NCBI RefSeq assembly: GCF_009674825.1
Contig: NZ_WKJH01000005.1
Location: 62,001 to 126,000 of the forward strand
DNA from: Maribacter luteus
GTDB taxonomy: Bacteria > Bacteroidota > Bacteroidia > Flavobacteriales > Flavobacteriaceae
Reading direction: 5' to 3'
DNA length: 64,000 nt
The position numbers and the translations under genes are program-made. This document shows, in pieces, positions 1 to 8,668 of this stretch. Positions within the stretch are counted from its first letter, which is position 1, and each line of letters begins with the position of its first letter. The notes under the pieces were generated by a model that did no database searches, had not been told where the DNA came from, and saw only the letters and a list, made by a program, of their open reading frames with translations.

Positions 1-1
1 A

Positions 2-1192
2 ATCATAGATTTGATAGAAGAGAATCTAGACAAGAATTACAACACCGACCTTAGTCAAAAAAGGATGTTCTTCAGGGATTCCTACTTTCAGAATTTCAAT
101 AAGACCGATTATACTTTCGTAAAATCCACGATCAAGGAACTCAACAAAAAATTCCTGGACAGTGTCTTGAACACCGTGCCGAAAAAATCTAGCTATTACA
201 CAGAGATACTTTGTGACCTTTATGGCAATACAGAGGAAGATAACCAGAAAATGGATATCATAAAAGCATCCGAACTATATGACAAAAGTAAAGAACTGGA
301 TTATGAAAAATTAGAAGAGAAGTTCAACGAGATCATAAAATCGAACATTAAAAGAGATTCCTATTTCAAGATAAAATCAGGATTGTTCGGCACTAAGATC
401 AAGGGAGAGGATTTTGACGAAATATTCGAATCGGATATCGATTCAACCGATCAAGTCGCCTTGGAAAAAGAATTGGAAGAAAAGAAAAAAAGGGAGATTG
501 ACCGTAAGACCAATTTCGCAAAATATCGCAAGAACAGTATTGTGGACATGATGAATGACCTCTTTTATCTGGACGATTCACCGCTGAACTTCATCAGTAA
601 GTCAAGAAAATACGATTACACCTTAAAAGAGTTTACCTATATGGGTAAAGATGCGGTCTACATCTTGGGATTCACCCCCAAAGGTTCGGCGGATTACCAA
701 GGAACACTTTACGTAAATTCTGACGATTTTGCCATTGTACGCCTGGATTATGAAAACGTAAAGTCATTAAAGAAATTCAATTTATTGGGCATAAGTATGA
801 ACCAATATCTAAACAAGGGTAAAATGATTTTCGCAAAATCAACCAACGACAAATACGATCTACGGTTTCTGGAACAAGAAGAGGGCACTAATGTAGGTAT
901 ACGAAGACCGCTCAAAATCATAGAGAAAAACAAACATGTAAAGGGTCGAAACAAGCAAAATGAGCTTTTCGTAAAATTGGATATGGGTACGATCGGCACC
1001 AATAAACGAGAACTGATCGTATTCGATTCAAAACCTATAAGCAAATCCGCTTATGAGGCATTCAAAGAAAAAAATGACATTCTACCTACCTATATGCCCA
1101 ACTATAATCCTGAATTTTGGCAAGGTTATTCCATCATTGAACCCAACAAGGCCATTAGGGAATTTACCTCTGAAGAAGAAATTGCCAAATAG
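2..1192 (+). CDS. Carboxypeptidase-regulatory-like domain protein, C-terminal part (5' truncated by window)
   Basis: The reading frame is open to the window edge (codons for Ile-Ile-Asp precede the first possible TTG at 11), so the true start and probably a signal peptide and a beta-sandwich domain lie outside. The visible ~396 residues are hydrophilic, begin with a helical stretch followed by an FFRDSYFQNF motif, and contain a Lys/Glu-rich segment near residues 150-170. This pattern recalls flavobacterial envelope proteins annotated as carboxypeptidase-like regulatory (DUF5686-like) proteins, in which an N-terminal CarboxypepD_reg domain precedes a long unassigned domain. The function is unknown. 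The assignment rests on pattern memory only and is moderate. It converges on the next gene with a 3-base gap. Confidence 0.55.
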   Translation: MIDLIEENLDKNYNTDLSQKRMFFRDSYFQNFNKTDYTFVKSTIKELNKKFLDSVLNTVPKKSSYYTEILCDLYGNTEEDNQKMDIIKASELYDKSKELDYEKLEEKFNEIIKSNIKRDSYFKIKSGLFGTKIKGEDFDEIFESDIDSTDQVALEKELEEKKKREIDRKTNFAKYRKNSIVDMMNDLFYLDDSPLNFISKSRKYDYTLKEFTYMGKDAVYILGFTPKGSADYQGTLYVNSDDFAIVRLDYENVKSLKKFNLLGISMNQYLNKGKMIFAKSTNDKYDLRFLEQEEGTNVGIRRPLKIIEKNKHVKGRNKQNELFVKLDMGTIGTNKRELIVFDSKPISKSAYEAFKEKNDILPTYMPNYNPEFWQGYSIIEPNKAIREFTSEEEIAK

Positions 1193-1195
1193 CCA

Positions 1196-1582
1196 TTAAA
1201 CAAGATTGACAATAAAATTATAGAACAACAGTCCCCAACCTATTACCAAAAGCAGACCTCCCAAGGGAGTTACAGGGCCGATAAACGCCATGTTCTTTCC
1301 TTTGGATTTTCCTATGACCAACAAGTAAATACTAAAAGAAAACAATAAGATCCCGAAGATAAAACAGTAAATCATATATCGTTGAACATTCGTATCAAGA
1401 TTCAGGTTAAAACTTAACACCAACAATAGAATAGCATGGTACATTTGGTATTTTAAACCTGTCTCGAAACTTTTTAACTGATCGTTGTTCAATGATTTTT
1501 TTAGTGCATGGGCTCCAAAAGCACCAAAAACAACCGCTAACAAACCTAACAAAGAACCAATAACTTGAGCTAAAAGAACCAT
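1196..1582 (-). CDS. DUF423 family small membrane protein
   Basis: This 128-residue protein has four hydrophobic segments and the family hallmark near its N-terminus (FGAFGAHALKK), followed by a conserved F-x-T-x-x-x-Y-x-M-Y-H-A stretch and a C-terminal TPLGG motif. These are typical of the DUF423/YwdK inner-membrane family, whose function is not known. A longer frame reaches back to 1681, but the first 33 extra residues are charged, atypical, and overlap the upstream gene; the ATG at 1582 gives the usual family length and N-terminus. It lies downstream of the HExxH gene on the same strand with a 67-base gap and may be cotranscribed with it. Confidence 0.85.
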   Translation of the reverse strand: MVLLAQVIGSLLGLLAVVFGAFGAHALKKSLNNDQLKSFETGLKYQMYHAILLLVLSFNLNLDTNVQRYMIYCFIFGILLFSFSIYLLVIGKSKGKNMAFIGPVTPLGGLLLVIGWGLLFYNFIVNLV

Positions 1583-1649
1583 TATTCCTATTTTGGTCCT
1601 AAGATATATAAACCTATTGAAGTGATGGTTTTCTTCCCAAACATTCTTA

Positions 1650-2162
1650 CTAAAAAGAATGCGTCGGGGATATGGAACCATCTTTCTGAAGTGACATATA
1701 AACCGGCGAGGTCATAAAAAGTTGCTGCACCTGTTCATCCCAATTACGGGCAATATTGAAATAACTGGTATTGGTTTCCGCCATGATCTCATTGCAATCG
1801 TTACAGGTGTGTTTATAATCTAAGAAATGGTGTGCAAATTCATGGAATGCAACTACTTTGAGAATCTCATTATCCAACAAAGCGGCCCAACTGATATAAA
1901 TGTTATCGATATTCCCAGAATTATCCCGAGAGACCATTCCCAAAACGGTGTTATGTTCCTCCAAGGGTAGATTATTTACAATATCGATTCCTTGCAACTG
2001 AAATAGTTTTGAGTGGTAATCAATATGGTACAAATTACACTGTTCTAAGAATTCATTCAATATTGGCTGTAATCGTCCATCAACATTAACACTGTTTTGG
2101 GCATTCAACCCATATACCATTCCAAATAAACAGAGAAACAATTTGAATAAACGATTTTTCAT
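1650..2162 (-). CDS. Secreted putative zinc metallopeptidase (HExxH protein)
   Basis: This 170-residue protein has a clear signal peptide (Lys/Arg start, hydrophobic core, cleavage after LNAQ near residue 22). Residues 107-111 read HEFAH, a zincin HExxH motif, followed at once by His112, His118 and a C-x-x-C pair (Cys120/Cys123), then an IMAE motif. In known HExxH peptidases the two His bind zinc and the Glu is catalytic; the third ligand here could be His118 or the downstream Glu. I cannot name the family. The protein is small for a secreted protease and may be a periplasmic or surface enzyme or a metal-binding relative. The long AT-rich upstream region (2163-2330) has no clear TAnnTTTG box that I can find. 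Confidence 0.7.
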   Translation of the reverse strand: MKNRLFKLFLCLFGMVYGLNAQNSVNVDGRLQPILNEFLEQCNLYHIDYHSKLFQLQGIDIVNNLPLEEHNTVLGMVSRDNSGNIDNIYISWAALLDNEILKVVAFHEFAHHFLDYKHTCNDCNEIMAETNTSYFNIARNWDEQVQQLFMTSPVYMSLQKDGSISPTHSF

Positions 2163-2330
2163 ACGCCAAAATTTAGATTCACACTAGGTTATTACATATT
2201 GATGTATTTTCAACGATTTACTATATAACATAAATATACTATTTATAATTAACGTAATCGTTATATTATTATTTCCATTTGAGCTATTTTTAACACAATT
2301 CGATGATCTTTTCTTAAATTAATCCCAATA

Positions 2331-2363
2331 AAAAAACCCGAAGATAAATTCTTCGGGTTTTTT
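2331..2363 (-). terminator. Intrinsic terminator downstream of the 2377-2805 gene
   Basis: A perfect 14-bp inverted repeat (2331-2344 pairing with 2350-2363, core ACCCGAAGA/TCTTCGGGT) with a 5-base loop and A/T tracts on both sides. It lies 14 bases beyond the stop codon of the minus-strand S9 peptidase operon. The T-rich flanks would allow termination in both directions. Confidence 0.85.
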
Positions 2364-2376
2364 ATTTTTTTGTGTT

Positions 2377-2805
2377 TCAATCAGCAGACTGAACCTTGCC
2401 TTTTAATACATCGAATAATCGTATCGTTTCTAAACTGTCCTTGTAATTAAGATAAAGTTTGGCAGAATCCTTATACACTATTTTGATTTTCCGGTCGGAA
2501 AAGTTGTCGACATAAACATTCACTTTTTCATTGGTAAGGGAATCCTTGAACTCCCTAAAAATACCCTTTTCTTTTTCAAAGGCCGAAAAACCATTCAACC
2601 GCTCCATTGGAGGAATCTTATCGACCCAAAGCACACTATCCATTTCGGAATATTTCAACTTCTTATAATAGAATCCCGACAGGATCTTGAATTGATCGTC
2701 CTCTATTTTGGTCCAATTCTTATAATGCATAAGAAATGCCATAAAACAGACTATGACCGTCAGTACGATAATAAGGTTCCAAAAAAGACTTCTTTGTTTT
2801 GCCAT
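2377..2805 (-). CDS. Hypothetical membrane-anchored protein, flavobacterial
   Basis: This 142-residue protein has one N-terminal transmembrane helix (about residues 8-27) followed by a hydrophilic ~110-residue domain rich in short beta-type segments and lysines. I do not recognise a named family; the layout resembles small PH-like membrane proteins but that is only a structural guess. Its start codon (2803-2805) directly abuts the stop codon of the S9 peptidase gene (2806-2808), so the two are very probably translationally coupled in one operon ended by the terminator at 2331-2363. A role connected to the peptidase or to the envelope is therefore possible. Confidence 0.65.
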   Translation of the reverse strand: MAKQRSLFWNLIIVLTVIVCFMAFLMHYKNWTKIEDDQFKILSGFYYKKLKYSEMDSVLWVDKIPPMERLNGFSAFEKEKGIFREFKDSLTNEKVNVYVDNFSDRKIKIVYKDSAKLYLNYKDSLETIRLFDVLKGKVQSAD

Positions 2806-4848
2806 TTAATTTTTATCAGCACTTTTATATTTATCAAACCAGGCCAATGTATGGGCAATCTTCGTGATTAAATTACTCGGTCTATTGGCAATACCATGGC
2901 TTGCACTGGGGATTTCAACGAAAACCGTCTCTTTTTTCCTCAATTTAAGGGCATGGTACAGTTGCTTTGCCTCGCTGGGAGGTGTTCGCAAATCGTTCAT
3001 CCCAACCATGACCATGGTCGGGGTTTCAATATTACCAACGAGCGAAAGTGGGGAAAATTTCCAATACCCCTCAAAATTCTCCCAAGGTTGACCTGGGTAA
3101 CGGGAATTTGCGTACCCAAAATAATTATCTGCCACAAGTGTTTTACTGATCCAGTTCATTACGGGTTTAGCCACTACCGCAGCCTCAAACCTATTGTTCT
3201 TTCCGATGATCCATGCCGTCATTATTCCACCTGCACTGCCCCCAGTAACGAACAATTGGTCCTCATGGGCGATGCCTTTGGCGATACAAAAATCCACACC
3301 GTCCATCACATCATTATAGTCATCACCAGGATAATTGTTATATAATAAATTCCCGAATTCCTCACCATAACTGGTACTACCCCTAGCATTGGGATAAAAG
3401 ACAATATAACCCGCCGCTGCATACAATTGCATTTCTACGGAAAAACGATCTCCATAGTTTAAAATAGGTCCTCCATGGTTCTCTACCATAAAAGGATATT
3501 TTTTTGAGGCATCGTAATCTGGAGGATATACGACCCATCCTTGAATATCCCTTTGATCCACTGAAGATTTGTACCAAACTTCCTCGACCTTTCCCAAGTT
3601 TCTATAACTTAACAAGCCTTGGTTCAAGTCCGTTATTTTTACCGGTGATTTGGCCTTGGCATTCAGGATAGCCAAATCGGATGGATGTTCGGGCCTTGTT
3701 TTCGTAAAAACAATCTTTCCATTTTTGGATACACTGAATGAGCCGCTGGCGTAGGGTCTCCCTATAGTCGTACCTCCCATATCATCGGCCAGTTCCTTAA
3801 CCTTTCCTTGAGCGGTGATATACCCAATTTTACTGTTGCCCTTATCATCAAATGAGAAATAAAGTCCTTCACTCTTACTGTCCCAAACGATATCGGATAC
3901 ACTTCTATCCAGTTCTTGGGAAACAACCCTTTGGTTACTACCATCGACATTCATTAGATATAGACGACGTACTTGATAAGTCTGTACTTGATCATCATAT
4001 CCTATATAAGCAATAAATTTACCGTTTGGTGATGCAACCGGATACGAATCTGGACCTTTTCTATTCGTTAAGGTGGCAATGGTGCCATTTTCTACTCCTA
4101 TTGAATAAATCTCGCTGTTTCTAAATTCATATTCCCAATCGGCCGTTCTATTGGCAGAAAAATAAATCTTATCTCCTTTGGGAGACCAACTCAATTTGCC
4201 CCTATGATGAAAATCACCGGATGAAAGCTGGCGGGGGGCACCCCCATTTGAAGGTATAGTGAATATATGGCTAAAACCAGGTTTTATATAACCCCGACCA
4301 TCTGCCTCGTGGTACAGCCTATCGGTTATCCTTGGAGCTTCGGCCCATTTTGCCCCTTTGGGCTTTTTGGGCATTTTGGCCACAACAGGGGTCTTTTCCT
4401 CCAATTTCATGGTAAATGCCAATTGGTCACCATTGGGTGACCATGTCAAGGATCCTGGGCTGAATGGTAATTGTGAAATTTTTGCAGACTTACCTGTATT
4501 GAACCAGTAAATAAAAATCTCGGAACCTTCATCGGTACTGCTAACATATGCTATACGGTCTCCTTTTGGTGACCATCTGGGACTTAATTCGCTATTGTCC
4601 TTAGAGGTTAGCTTTTGATGTTCGGAGCCATCCGTCTTGATTATCCATAAATCACCAACCGACTTATCTTTCATCACATCCATCCGCATTCTACGATAAA
4701 CGACCCACTCCCCATTAGGGGATATCTGGGGATCTGAGGCATATTGCAGATCAAAAAGATCCATATAGGTAAATTCCTTTTTTTGGGCATTCCCATTGAA
4801 AAGAATAAAGAGTAACAGTAGTGTAATAGGTAGTTTTTTAAAAATCAT
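2806..4848 (-). CDS. S9 family serine peptidase (acylaminoacyl/dipeptidyl peptidase type), secreted
   Basis: The 680-residue product begins with a signal peptide (MIFKKLPITLLLLF... NGNAQ). Residues ~25-420 form repeated PDG/SPDG-like strands (SPKGDRI, SPNGDQL, SPNGKFI), the seven-bladed WD40-like propeller of prolyl oligopeptidase relatives. The C-terminal alpha/beta-hydrolase domain has the nucleophile elbow GGSAGG (Ser538), an Asp at GMNDLRTPP (Asp619) and a His at SASHG (His651). These are the expected S9 triad. It probably cleaves peptides in the periplasm. I chose the ATG at 4848 rather than the one at 4899 because it sets the signal peptide at the N-terminus. It heads an operon with the small membrane protein directly abutting downstream. 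Confidence 0.9.
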   Translation of the reverse strand: MIFKKLPITLLLLFILFNGNAQKKEFTYMDLFDLQYASDPQISPNGEWVVYRRMRMDVMKDKSVGDLWIIKTDGSEHQKLTSKDNSELSPRWSPKGDRIAYVSSTDEGSEIFIYWFNTGKSAKISQLPFSPGSLTWSPNGDQLAFTMKLEEKTPVVAKMPKKPKGAKWAEAPRITDRLYHEADGRGYIKPGFSHIFTIPSNGGAPRQLSSGDFHHRGKLSWSPKGDKIYFSANRTADWEYEFRNSEIYSIGVENGTIATLTNRKGPDSYPVASPNGKFIAYIGYDDQVQTYQVRRLYLMNVDGSNQRVVSQELDRSVSDIVWDSKSEGLYFSFDDKGNSKIGYITAQGKVKELADDMGGTTIGRPYASGSFSVSKNGKIVFTKTRPEHPSDLAILNAKAKSPVKITDLNQGLLSYRNLGKVEEVWYKSSVDQRDIQGWVVYPPDYDASKKYPFMVENHGGPILNYGDRFSVEMQLYAAAGYIVFYPNARGSTSYGEEFGNLLYNNYPGDDYNDVMDGVDFCIAKGIAHEDQLFVTGGSAGGIMTAWIIGKNNRFEAAVVAKPVMNWISKTLVADNYFGYANSRYPGQPWENFEGYWKFSPLSLVGNIETPTMVMVGMNDLRTPPSEAKQLYHALKLRKKETVFVEIPSASHGIANRPSNLITKIAHTLAWFDKYKSADKN

Positions 4849-5086
4849 AAACTTGGAATATTTATAAGTTAAACTTAAGGAATAACCCCGACTATGCAAA
4901 GTGGATATGCCTATTCCTCAGAGAATGGACAAGATTTGGTTTTGTAAACCTTAGAGGGAATGAAAAAATTATGATGACTATCTATAGTGTTGTTTTCCTA
5001 AGCCATTTCATAATTACGACCTATTAAAATACACCCCTCAAAATCTTAATTTTTTTAACAAATCATTCCTTATGATTGAAAACAAA

Positions 5087-5115
5087 TTGCTAGTTTTACA
5101 CTTATTTTTAATTTG
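5087..5115 (+). promoter_or_regulatory. Candidate promoter of TonB receptor gene
   Basis: TTG at 5087-5089 is followed after 18 bases by TTAATTTG (5108-5115), close to the Bacteroidetes -33/-7 consensus TTTG-N19-TAnnTTTG with one mismatch in the -7 box. It lies 20 bases before the ATG at 5136. Confidence 0.5.
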
Positions 5116-5135
5116 TCTAAATAAAGATTATATAA

Positions 5136-7418
5136 ATGAAACCTGCTTTTTATTCCCTTGTATTTTTGTTCTCATTACTGCCCTTCTCTTTGACGGCACA
5201 ACAAGCCCAAATACAAGGTGTTATTTCCGAGGCCGGTTTTCCTATACCTTATGCCAATGTATTTATAGACGGCACCTCAATTGGCACATCTAGTAATGAT
5301 AACGGAATTTATTCAATCAAGAATATTGGGCCAGGAAGCTATACCCTTATCGTATCGGTTGTGGGGTATTTACCGTATTCTAACCGAATAAAAGTAAAAA
5401 ATAACGAGACACAGGTTTTAAATATTCAGCTAACACCAAGTACTGAACAGTTGGAGGAAATGGTGGTAACAGGAACACTAAAAGCGGTTAGCAGGTCTGA
5501 AAGTCCCGTACCGGTAGAGGTTTACAGTCCTACTTTCTTGAAAAAGAATCCGACAGCAAGTATATTCGAAGCCCTGCAAAACGTTAACGGAGTAAGGCCA
5601 CAGATCAATTGTAACGTTTGTAATACGGGCGACGTGCACATAAATGGACTTGAAGGGCCTTACACCCTGGTTTTAATAGACGGGATGCCCATAGTCAGTG
5701 GACTGGGAACGGTCTATGGCCTAACGGGAATACCAAACTCATTGATAGATCAGATAGAGATCGTAAAAGGACCCGCATCAAGTCTTTATGGTAGTGAGGC
5801 AGTAGGTGGCCTTATCAATGTCATCACCAAAAGTCCAGAAACTGCGCCAATCTTTTTTGCAGATAGTTTTATGTCAGATTGGGGCGAATTGAATTTGGAT
5901 GTTGGTACTAAGTTCAATTTAGGAGCAAAAACAGATGCCTTACTAGGCATCAATTACTTCAATTACAGTAATCCCATCGATAACAACAACGATAATTTTA
6001 CCGATCTTACCTTACAGGACCGTATCTCCGTTTTTCAAAAATGGAATTTTAAAAGGGAAAACAACCGCATATTTTCTTTGGCTGGTCGCTATTTTTATGA
6101 AGATCGATGGGGAGGTGAAATGCAATGGACTCCCGAATATAGAGGTGGTGATGAAATTTACGGTGAAAGTATTTACACTAGTAGATGGGAGGTATTGGGC
6201 AAATATGAACTGCCCATAAAAGAAAAAGTATTGTTTTCTTTCTCTTATAATGACCATCATCAAGATTCACGATATGGGGACACTAAATATATTGCAGACC
6301 AACGTATTGGCTTTGGTCAATTTACCTGGGACAAACAATTGGGCAACCACGACTTACTTTTTGGTGCCGCATTACGCTATACGTTTTATGATGATGACAC
6401 CCCTGCAACATCAGGAGATACCGGTAACGAAGAGGATGAAGTTTGGTTACCCGGTTTTTTTGTTCAAGATGAGTGGAAATTTGCCGAAAAGCATTCGATA
6501 TTGACCGGTGTTAGAATTGACTATGACTCAAGGCACGGTAACATAATTACCCCAAGGGCAGCCTATAAATGGAAACCCTCTGCCAACGATGTATTTCGTG
6601 TTAATTTTGGCACCGGTTTTAGAGTGGTCAACCTATTTACCGAAGATCATGCCGCATTGATCGGGGCCAGGGACGTCATCATCGAAGAAGACCTTGACCC
6701 AGAACAATCCATTAATTTTAATGCAAACTATTTAAGAAAATTCTATTTTGATAATGGAACGTTTTTAAGTTTGGATTTATCGGCATTTTACACCCGTTTT
6801 TCAAACGCCATTATCCCAGACTACGATACGGATCCCAATTACATTATCTATGATAACCTAGATGGCCACTCGGTATCCCAAGGATTTAGCGCTAATTTAG
6901 ACCTGTTTTTACCAAACGGATTAAAATTCATGGTCGGGGCAACCTTGCAAGATGTAAGTAATACCGAAAACGGCATAACACAAGACCAAATCCTAACAGA
7001 AAGTTATGCCGGCACTTGGAACGTTTCCTACACCCATAGACCTTGGAACTTGAGCATAGATTACACGGGTAACTTATATGGACCTATGCGTCTTCCATTA
7101 CTCGGTGATTTGGATCCAAGGGACGAATACTCGCCTGTTTGGAGCATTCAGAACATCCAATTCACTTATAAAGGAATTAAGAATTTTGAATTTTATGGCG
7201 GAGTCAAAAACCTGTTGGATTGGACCCCCAACAAAGGAAATCCTTTTATTATCGCTCGTGCAAATGACCCTTTTGACAAGGACGTAACTTTTGACAATAA
7301 CGGTGATGTAGTCGCTACCGCAGACAATCCTTATGCCTTAACATTTGACCCAACATACATATATGCCCCAAATCAAGGGATACGTACTTTCTTTGGGTTG
7401 CGTTATCGATTGGATTAA
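5136..7418 (+). CDS. TonB-dependent outer-membrane receptor with Cys-x-x-Cys in the plug
   Basis: This 760-residue protein has a signal peptide (cleavage near LTAQ, residue 21), a CarboxypepD_reg-like beta-sandwich (about 24-105, with the YxVSVVGY-type strand), a plug domain (about 115-225, ending in the KGPASSLYGSEAVGGLINVITK region) and a 22-strand barrel that closes with an aromatic C-terminus. The plug contains NCNVCN, putting Cys159 and Cys162 on the extracellular side; similar receptors in Bacteroidota carry this, and it could bind a metal or form a disulphide. The receptor belongs to the BtuB/siderophore type without a SusD partner. The substrate is unknown. A 12-base gap to lycopene cyclase suggests cotranscription, though a functional link to carotenoids is not evident. 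Confidence 0.92.
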   Translation: MKPAFYSLVFLFSLLPFSLTAQQAQIQGVISEAGFPIPYANVFIDGTSIGTSSNDNGIYSIKNIGPGSYTLIVSVVGYLPYSNRIKVKNNETQVLNIQLTPSTEQLEEMVVTGTLKAVSRSESPVPVEVYSPTFLKKNPTASIFEALQNVNGVRPQINCNVCNTGDVHINGLEGPYTLVLIDGMPIVSGLGTVYGLTGIPNSLIDQIEIVKGPASSLYGSEAVGGLINVITKSPETAPIFFADSFMSDWGELNLDVGTKFNLGAKTDALLGINYFNYSNPIDNNNDNFTDLTLQDRISVFQKWNFKRENNRIFSLAGRYFYEDRWGGEMQWTPEYRGGDEIYGESIYTSRWEVLGKYELPIKEKVLFSFSYNDHHQDSRYGDTKYIADQRIGFGQFTWDKQLGNHDLLFGAALRYTFYDDDTPATSGDTGNEEDEVWLPGFFVQDEWKFAEKHSILTGVRIDYDSRHGNIITPRAAYKWKPSANDVFRVNFGTGFRVVNLFTEDHAALIGARDVIIEEDLDPEQSINFNANYLRKFYFDNGTFLSLDLSAFYTRFSNAIIPDYDTDPNYIIYDNLDGHSVSQGFSANLDLFLPNGLKFMVGATLQDVSNTENGITQDQILTESYAGTWNVSYTHRPWNLSIDYTGNLYGPMRLPLLGDLDPRDEYSPVWSIQNIQFTYKGIKNFEFYGGVKNLLDWTPNKGNPFIIARANDPFDKDVTFDNNGDVVATADNPYALTFDPTYIYAPNQGIRTFFGLRYRLD

Positions 7419-7430
7419 TACGGGTTAGCT

Positions 7431-8633
7431 TTGGCGAAATGCCTATTTTTGAATGGGAACATTCATAGGCAATCTCAATTGGAAAAAATCACGGCAAAAT
7501 ATGATTATATCATAATCGGTTCGGGTGCAGCTGGTTTAATGCTGGCAGACGCATTAGGTCGTGATTCCTATTTTCAAAATAAAAGAATCTTACTTCTTGA
7601 TAAAGACTCTAAGAAATCGAATGACCGTACTTGGTGTTTTTGGGAAAATGGGCCCGGACAATTCGACCCAATAGTGGCTAAAAAATGGGAGAACATCTTC
7701 TTCGGTGGACAAGAATTCTCAGCCCATTTCAATATTTCTCCCTATAGCTATAAATTGGTCCGTGGTTTGGATTTTTATAAATACTATTTTAAACGGATAA
7801 ACGAATATTCCAATATAGATTTTATTGAAGAAGAAGTCTTATCGATAACCGAGAACAAGGAGCAGGTATCGGTTTCCACAGCAAATTCCGTGTATTCAGG
7901 GCTACAAGTATTCAATAGCACATTCAATTTCGAAATCCTTAATGACCAAAAGAGGTTTCCGGTTTTACAGCAACATTTTGTCGGTTGGTTGGTCAAGACC
8001 AAAGATCCTATTTTTAATAAAAACCAAGCCACATTCATGGACTTTTCGGTTGAACAGAAAAACAACACCCGATTCATGTACGTGCTGCCATATTCAGATA
8101 ATAAGGCTTTAATAGAATACACCTTGTTTTCTGAACATCTATTACCAATGGATGATTATGAAAAGGCAATCAAAGATTACCTCATAACAAAATACGATTG
8201 TTCTGATTTTGAGATTATTGAAAAGGAGAAAGGAAGTATACCTATGACCTGCTATGATTTTCAGGCCCATAACACCAATAGGGTGCAACACATTGGTTCT
8301 GCCGGTGGCTGGACCAAACCCAGCACAGGATACACTTTTTACAATACCTTTAAAAAGATTGAAATATTAATTCCTTTGATCAAAAAAAACAAGCCTTATT
8401 CCGTATTACGCAGTAAAAGCAAATTCAGGTTTTACGACCTACTTCTCTTAGATATCCTTTATACCGAAAACCACAAGGGTCAGTATATTTTTGAAACCCT
8501 ATTCAAGAACAGCCCCCCTCAATTGATCTTTAAGTTTTTAGATGAGGAAACCAACCTTTGGGAAGATATTAAAATAATCTTAGCGTGTCCTAAGAAAGAA
8601 TTCCTAAAAGCCCTTTTTAAAAGATTGTTTTGA
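7431..8633 (+). CDS. crtY: Lycopene cyclase family protein (CrtY type), non-ATG start
   Basis: The protein has an N-terminal dinucleotide-binding motif (IIIGSGAAG, residues 27-35 from the TTG at 7431), the lycopene-cyclase signature RTWCFWENG near residues 66-74, and the C-terminal GGWTKPSTGYTF motif. These define the FAD/NAD(P)-dependent cyclases that turn lycopene into beta-carotene in the inner membrane, the step before zeaxanthin and related flavobacterial pigments. No ATG exists in frame between the upstream stop and the flavin motif; TTG codons at 7431, 7449 and 7479 are the candidates. The last would give a start closest to the usual cyclase N-terminus. It is probably cotranscribed with the TonB receptor, and convergent with a prenyl-diphosphate synthase gene that would supply its precursor pathway. 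Confidence 0.88.
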   Translation: MAKCLFLNGNIHRQSQLEKITAKYDYIIIGSGAAGLMLADALGRDSYFQNKRILLLDKDSKKSNDRTWCFWENGPGQFDPIVAKKWENIFFGGQEFSAHFNISPYSYKLVRGLDFYKYYFKRINEYSNIDFIEEEVLSITENKEQVSVSTANSVYSGLQVFNSTFNFEILNDQKRFPVLQQHFVGWLVKTKDPIFNKNQATFMDFSVEQKNNTRFMYVLPYSDNKALIEYTLFSEHLLPMDDYEKAIKDYLITKYDCSDFEIIEKEKGSIPMTCYDFQAHNTNRVQHIGSAGGWTKPSTGYTFYNTFKKIEILIPLIKKNKPYSVLRSKSKFRFYDLLLLDILYTENHKGQYIFETLFKNSPPQLIFKFLDEETNLWEDIKIILACPKKEFLKALFKRLF

Positions 8634-8646
8634 CATTTTATAAAAC

Positions 8647-8668
8647 AGGTACAGTAAAGGATGTACCT
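8647..8668. terminator. Weak hairpin between convergent crtY and prenyl synthase
   Basis: A 7-bp inverted repeat AGGTACA (8647-8653) / TGTACCT (8662-8668) with an 8-base loop sits in the 33-base gap between the convergent genes and touches the stop codon of the minus gene. T-rich tracts follow on both sides (ACTTTTCT on plus, GTTTTAT on minus). It could end both transcripts, but the stem is short. Confidence 0.45.
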
